From a virus: a DNA stretch of 31,970 nt. Both the position numbers and the translations under genes were made by a program. Below, piece after piece: positions 28,167 through 31,970 of this stretch. The DNA is taken from positions 1 to 31,970 of the IMG/VR virus record IMGVR_UViG_3300048017_000130; one strand, written 5' to 3'. Every line of letters begins with the position of its first letter. Position 1 is the stretch's first letter. The notes below the pieces were generated by a model. The model did no database searches. It worked only from the letters and a program-made list of their open reading frames with translations, and was not told where the DNA came from.

Positions 28167-28624
28167 TGGTCGTAGACGCTAGAGCCAAAGGTGCTAGAAC
28201 AGAAACCACAGTACGTGATCTGTTAAAAAAGCATACAGGTTTAGCATGGGAAAGGGTTCCTGGTTCAGGAGCCCTTGACCCTAAACATCAGCTCAAGGGC
28301 GATTTATACGTTCCTGGGCGAACCAACCTTTGGTGTGTAGAAGTTAAAGGCTATGCGGAAGATCACCTTACTTCACACTTACTAACATCCAAGACTCCGC
28401 AACTAGTAGAATTCTGGGAACAGACTACTCGTCAAGGTACACAGGTTTCCAAGAAACCACTACTGATTTTTAAATTTGATCGCAGCAAAGTGTTTGTGGC
28501 TTTTGATGAAATGCCTAATTCACAAAACTACCGCTGTATTTATTACAACCATGAAAGTCATGAGTTCTATGTAGCATTACTAGAAGACTGGCTCAAGTGG
28601 GAGCAACCAGTATTTGTAACTTGA
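28166..28624 (+). CDS. PD-(D/E)XK Holliday junction resolvase-like nuclease
   Basis: A 152-residue protein of the compact Hjc-like size. KGARTETTVRDLLKK (8-22) gives the family's N-terminal Glu helix, GSGALDPKHQLKGDLYVPG supplies the catalytic Asp (near residue 46), and WCVEVKGYAED is the E-x-K motif. These residues bind Mg and cut branched DNA. It follows the SbcC unit with a TAATG overlap, and its stop codon is part of the -35 box of the next promoter. It would resolve recombination and replication intermediates before packaging. Confidence 0.84.
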   Translation: MVVDARAKGARTETTVRDLLKKHTGLAWERVPGSGALDPKHQLKGDLYVPGRTNLWCVEVKGYAEDHLTSHLLTSKTPQLVEFWEQTTRQGTQVSKKPLLIFKFDRSKVFVAFDEMPNSQNYRCIYYNHESHEFYVALLEDWLKWEQPVFVT

Positions 28625-28649
28625 CACAGCAGCTTAGCAGTGGTATAAT
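28621..28649 (+). promoter_or_regulatory. Sigma70-type promoter
   Basis: Perfect TTGACA (28621-28626, context AACTTGACA), 17 bp, TATAAT (28644-28649). Serves the 5' nuclease, dUTPase and ribonucleotide reductase genes. Confidence 0.86.
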
Positions 28650-28672
28650 AACAGATTAAACACGCAAACTAT

Positions 28673-29518
28673 ATGTCCAAAACATTTTCAAAAATTACCG
28701 AATCAAATAATACTCTGCTAGTTGTTGACTCACTTAATCTTGCTTTCCGCTATAAACATAGTGGCGCAACTGATTTTGCAGAGGACTACTTACGCACAGT
28801 TCAAAGTCTTAAAAAATCATACAAAGCATCTCATGTGATTATTGCAGGCGATATGGGCTCTAGCTCTTATCGTAAAGCTATTTATCCTGAGTACAAACAA
28901 AACCGCAAAGATAAGTTCGCAGAACAAACAGATGCTGAAAAAGCAGCCTTTGAATTGTTCTTTGAGGACTTTACAAAAACACTAGAACATATTGCTGAAA
29001 ATACCGACTTTCCAGTCTTACGCTTTCAAGGCGTTGAGGCAGACGATATTGCAGCATATGTTGTATCAAAAAAATCAAAACTCCCAGTTGATGATATCTG
29101 GCTGATTAGCTCAGATAAAGATTGGGATTTATTAGTTCAACCTAACGTATCAAGATTTTCGTATGTCACCCGCAAAGAAGTTACAGTTGATAACTGGAAC
29201 ACTCATTATGAATTTAATCCAGAAGACTATATTTCAATTAAGTGTCTTACCGGCGATAGTGGTGATAACGTATTCGGTGTTCCAGGTATCGGACCAAAGC
29301 GTGCCGTGGCTCTTGTTAGTGAGTATGGCAGTACTTATGATATTATTGCTAATATCCCTTTATCAGGTAAGTATAAGTATATACAAGCTCTTAACGAATG
29401 CAAAGATACACTAGAGTTAAACTATAAATTAATGGATTTAGTTACCTTTTGCGAAGAAGCAATTGGTACTGAAAATTGCAAACAAATTGACGAAACCTTA
29501 GAGTTATATTTAAAATGA
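28673..29518 (+). CDS. 5'-3' exonuclease / flap endonuclease
   Basis: A 281-residue FEN-type nuclease, like T5 D15 or the N-terminal domain of Pol I. Motifs: LLVVDSLNLAFR, YRKAIYPEYKQNRK, GVEADDIAAYV, LISSDKDWDLL, and the H3TH region CLTGDSGDNVFGVPGIGPKRA. The Asp/Glu clusters bind the metal ions. It removes RNA primers and 5' flaps, completing Okazaki fragments with the split ligase, and replaces the 5' nuclease domain missing from the Pol I gene. It overlaps the dUTPase ATG by 4 nt. Confidence 0.93.
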   Translation: MSKTFSKITESNNTLLVVDSLNLAFRYKHSGATDFAEDYLRTVQSLKKSYKASHVIIAGDMGSSSYRKAIYPEYKQNRKDKFAEQTDAEKAAFELFFEDFTKTLEHIAENTDFPVLRFQGVEADDIAAYVVSKKSKLPVDDIWLISSDKDWDLLVQPNVSRFSYVTRKEVTVDNWNTHYEFNPEDYISIKCLTGDSGDNVFGVPGIGPKRAVALVSEYGSTYDIIANIPLSGKYKYIQALNECKDTLELNYKLMDLVTFCEEAIGTENCKQIDETLELYLK

Positions 29519-29997
29519 ATTCAGGAACAGTAAACTTAAATGGCGCTTATATAACAAGTGCCTCAATAAACAACTTATCGTTTAACATAGACTGCCAACT
29601 AAAACCAGGCGCAAAACTTCCGCAACGAGCACATCATTCAGATGCTGGAGCAGATTTGTTTAGCTATGAAGATTGTGAAATCTACCCAGGCGAGCAAAAA
29701 CTTGTTGATACGGGTATAGCAGTCAAAATTCCACAAGGCTTTGCAGGCTTTGTGTATAATAGAAGCTCTCAAGGAAAAAAGGGAATCACTATCCCTCACA
29801 GCGTAGGCGTGATTGATAGTGGTTATCGTGACACAATTAAAGTTTTGTTAAAAAATATCGGTGATGACCCTTATAAAATTGCCACTGGTGATAGAATTGC
29901 CCAGTTGGTTGTACAGAAGGTTGAACTAGTTGGCTTTAAAGATATTTGGAACGACTCTACCCGAGGCACAGGCGGCTTCGGCTCAACAGGAACATAA
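29515..29997 (+). CDS. dut: dUTP pyrophosphatase (dUTPase)
   Basis: A 160-residue trimeric-type dUTPase. The five motifs are complete: DAGADLF, RSSQGKKG, GVIDSGYRD (with the catalytic Asp), GDRIAQLVV, and the C-terminal RGTGGFGSTG, which closes over the site. An extra 25-residue N-terminal leader (MNSGTVNLNGAYITSASIN) precedes the domain; the real start might be lower. It hydrolyses dUTP to dUMP, feeding ThyX. Followed 8 nt later by the reductase ATG with AAAGGAAAT. Confidence 0.95.
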   Translation: MNSGTVNLNGAYITSASINNLSFNIDCQLKPGAKLPQRAHHSDAGADLFSYEDCEIYPGEQKLVDTGIAVKIPQGFAGFVYNRSSQGKKGITIPHSVGVIDSGYRDTIKVLLKNIGDDPYKIATGDRIAQLVVQKVELVGFKDIWNDSTRGTGGFGSTGT

Positions 29998-30005
29998 AGG
30001 AAATC

Positions 30006-31970
30006 ATGGCAGTAAGCACAAGAGCTCAAGTAATCACACGTCGTACATATAATAGACCAGTTTCAGACGACGGAAAACAATTTGAAACGTGGCAAGAAAC
30101 AGTAGCCCGAGTTATCGATCACCAAGAATGGCTGTGGCAACGCGCTGCAGGTCGTGAACTAACAGATGTAGAGTATTCAGAACTCTATGATCTCGAACAG
30201 CTAATGTTAGATCGTAAAGTGGCTATGAGTGGTCGCACACTCTGGCTTGGCGGTACAGATGTAGCTAAAACTCGTGAGGCCTCACAATTTAATTGCAGTT
30301 TTACTCATGTAGAAACTGTATATGATGTAGTAGACTGCTTATGGCTTTTGCTACAAGGTTGCGGAGTAGGCTTTAAGCCAATCGTTGGTACACTCAACGG
30401 ATTCTCTAAACCAATCAAAAACATTCGTGTAGTGCGCTCAACACGTACTGAAAAGGGCGGCAATGAGTATAACACTGAAACGTTTGACGCAGAAACTAAA
30501 ACATGGACTATCCAGGTCGGGGACTCCGCAGAAGCGTGGGCAAAGTCTATTGGTAAGCTTATTGCTGGTAAATACGCTGCTGATACTCTTGTACTCGACT
30601 TTAGTCAGTTACGCCCTGCAGGCGAAAGGTTAAAAGGCTATGGATGGATTTCAAGTGGCGACAGCGCTATTTCAACTGCATATGTGGCTATTGCAAACAT
30701 TCTCAATGGGCGTGCTGATAGTTTACTTACTCGGATGGATATTCTTGACATTGTTAATCATCTTGGTACCATTCTCAGTAGTCGCCGTAGTGCGGAAATT
30801 GCTTTGTTCGACTACGGACAACCCGAATGGGAAGAATTTGCCGTAGCCAAGAAAGATTGGTGGTTGTATGGCAATAGCCATCGTCAACAATCTAATAATA
30901 GTTTAGTATTCAAAGAGAAACCACTTAAGTCTGACTTGCAAAAGATTTTTGACTTAATGCTAGAAGCAGGTGGTTCAGAACCAGGATTTATCAATGAAGT
31001 TGAAGCCTTACGTCGTGCCCCTTGGTTCAAAGGAGCAAACCCTTGCGTGGAAATCCTACTCGGCAATAAATCATTTTGTAATCTTACAGAAACAGACATT
31101 GCTAAATTTAAAGGAGACACCGCTGGACTTCACAATGCCATACGTCTTGCAGCTCGCGCAAATTACCGCCAAACCTGTGTGAATCTTCAAGATGGTATCT
31201 TGCAAGAGTCTTGGCACTTAAACAACTACTTTATGCGTTTGTGTGGAGTAGGTTTAACAGGTATTGCTAAACGCCCTGATATGACTGGTTACGACTATGA
31301 GTATTTGAAGCGTACAGCAACTGGTGCCGCTATTGGTATGGCTCAAGAGTTGGGTTTGCCTAGTCCGAAAAACATTACTTGTGTTAAACCATCGGGAACA
31401 CTGTCCAAAATCATGGATACCACCGAAGGAATTCACAAGCCACTAGGAAAGTATATTTTTAACAATGTCCAATTTAGTAAGTTTGACCCTATTGTTGAAG
31501 TATTGCGCTCTGCTAATTATAACGTTGTTAATCACCCCACTGATGATAGTGGTGTACTTATTACATTCCCTGTTGAGTGGGCTGATGTTCCTTTCCATAA
31601 AACTGGTGGAAAAGAAGTCAACCTTGACACAGCAGTCGAACAACTCGAAAAGTACAAACTGATTCAAACATCTTGGACTCAGCAAAATACATCAGTAACA
31701 ATTAGTTATGATCCATCAGAAGTACCTGCAATCATTGATTGGTTGTTAGATAACTGGGATTGCTATGTAGGTGTTAGTTTCATCTATCGCACTGATCCTA
31801 CTAAAACTGCTAAAGATCTCGGATATTTGTACTTACCGCAAGAAGTTGTGGATGAACAAACTTTCCGTAACTATGTTCATCAATTAGCTCCAGTAAGCCT
31901 TGAAAATGCCAATAGTTTCGATGAAATTATGGGTGAAGAGTGTTCTACTGGTGCTTGTCCAATTAGGTAA
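30006..31970 (+). CDS. Class II (B12-dependent) ribonucleoside-triphosphate reductase
   Basis: A 654-residue monomeric RTPR-type enzyme (Lactobacillus enzyme 739). FNCSF puts C97 as one of the two substrate-reducing Cys; NPCVEILLGNKSFCNL gives C347 (radical Cys) and C358, with the 11-residue spacing of the model C408/C419. The tail C646-x4-C651 (ECSTGACPIR) is the regenerating pair. The SGRTLWLGG stretch and a long alpha/beta barrel fit. It makes dNTPs from NTPs with adenosylcobalamin, reduced by glutaredoxin or thioredoxin. The gene is complete, its stop being the last codon of the window. No activase is visible. Confidence 0.93.
   Translation: MAVSTRAQVITRRTYNRPVSDDGKQFETWQETVARVIDHQEWLWQRAAGRELTDVEYSELYDLEQLMLDRKVAMSGRTLWLGGTDVAKTREASQFNCSFTHVETVYDVVDCLWLLLQGCGVGFKPIVGTLNGFSKPIKNIRVVRSTRTEKGGNEYNTETFDAETKTWTIQVGDSAEAWAKSIGKLIAGKYAADTLVLDFSQLRPAGERLKGYGWISSGDSAISTAYVAIANILNGRADSLLTRMDILDIVNHLGTILSSRRSAEIALFDYGQPEWEEFAVAKKDWWLYGNSHRQQSNNSLVFKEKPLKSDLQKIFDLMLEAGGSEPGFINEVEALRRAPWFKGANPCVEILLGNKSFCNLTETDIAKFKGDTAGLHNAIRLAARANYRQTCVNLQDGILQESWHLNNYFMRLCGVGLTGIAKRPDMTGYDYEYLKRTATGAAIGMAQELGLPSPKNITCVKPSGTLSKIMDTTEGIHKPLGKYIFNNVQFSKFDPIVEVLRSANYNVVNHPTDDSGVLITFPVEWADVPFHKTGGKEVNLDTAVEQLEKYKLIQTSWTQQNTSVTISYDPSEVPAIIDWLLDNWDCYVGVSFIYRTDPTKTAKDLGYLYLPQEVVDEQTFRNYVHQLAPVSLENANSFDEIMGEECSTGACPIR

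Overview
The window is the DNA-metabolism and tRNA region of a large, probably lytic tailed bacteriophage (Caudoviricetes). No host chromosomal gene, rRNA, integrase, repressor or insertion sequence is visible. Genes are packed with stop/start overlaps and almost all lie on the + strand. The set is typical of phages that build their own replisome: DnaB-type helicase, primase, family A polymerase, two-gene NAD+ ligase, SbcC/SbcD-like (gp46/gp47) pair, flap exonuclease, ThyX, dUTPase and B12-dependent ribonucleotide reductase. The split ligase and separate 5' nuclease recall T5-type phages. The host cannot be named from sequence; the promoters are ordinary sigma70 type and the ribosome binding sites are strong AGGAG/AAGGA.

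Layout. Positions 1-2000 (minus strand): partial thyX, a small gene, a SleB-like cell-wall hydrolase with a terminator, and two small genes from a minus-strand promoter that diverges from the + strand. Positions 2046-6581: small early-type genes including a dATP/dGTP pyrophosphohydrolase-like protein, a UvdE-type UV endonuclease and a protein with a tyrosine-phosphatase motif. Positions 6240-9143: tRNA region with eight convincing tRNAs (Leu-TAA, Glu-TTC, His-GTG, Asp-GTC, Asn-GTT, Gln-TTG, Thr-TGT, Gly-TCC), a ninth with anticodon CAT (Ile2 or Met), a degenerate initiator-like tRNA and a tRNA-like remnant. Between them lie several non-tRNA elements closed by long inverted repeats. ClpP-like, DUF3820-like and Cys-rich proteins sit at its right end. 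Positions 9165-14411: a DUF4214-like repeat protein, rubrerythrin plus separate rubredoxin, a Tudor-like protein, a PC4-like protein and several unknowns. Positions 14459-31970: replication, recombination and nucleotide module, ending with the complete ribonucleotide reductase gene.

How the parts work together. ThyX, the pyrophosphohydrolase, dUTPase, glutaredoxin and ribonucleotide reductase would shape the dNTP pool. Helicase, primase, polymerase, ssDNA-binding protein, 5' nuclease and split ligase form a replication set. The SbcD/SbcC pair, UvsW-like helicase, PD-(D/E)XK resolvase and UvdE cover recombination and repair. Twelve promoters share a perfect TATAAT, nearly always exactly 17 bp from a -35 box that usually reads ACTTGNNN. 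Four intrinsic terminators on the + strand and one on the minus strand divide the region into short transcription units.

The strongest candidate for something undescribed is the set of structured non-tRNA elements in the tRNA array. Three lie end to end at 6840-7111, closed by about 15, 19 and 11 bp stems. A fourth at 7619-7725 is closed by a 19-bp stem. Two of them use the ACCA 3' end of a tRNA as the first strand of their closing stem. They may be a phage tRNA-linked structured RNA, either GOLLD-like or new; this is inference until covariance searches are run.
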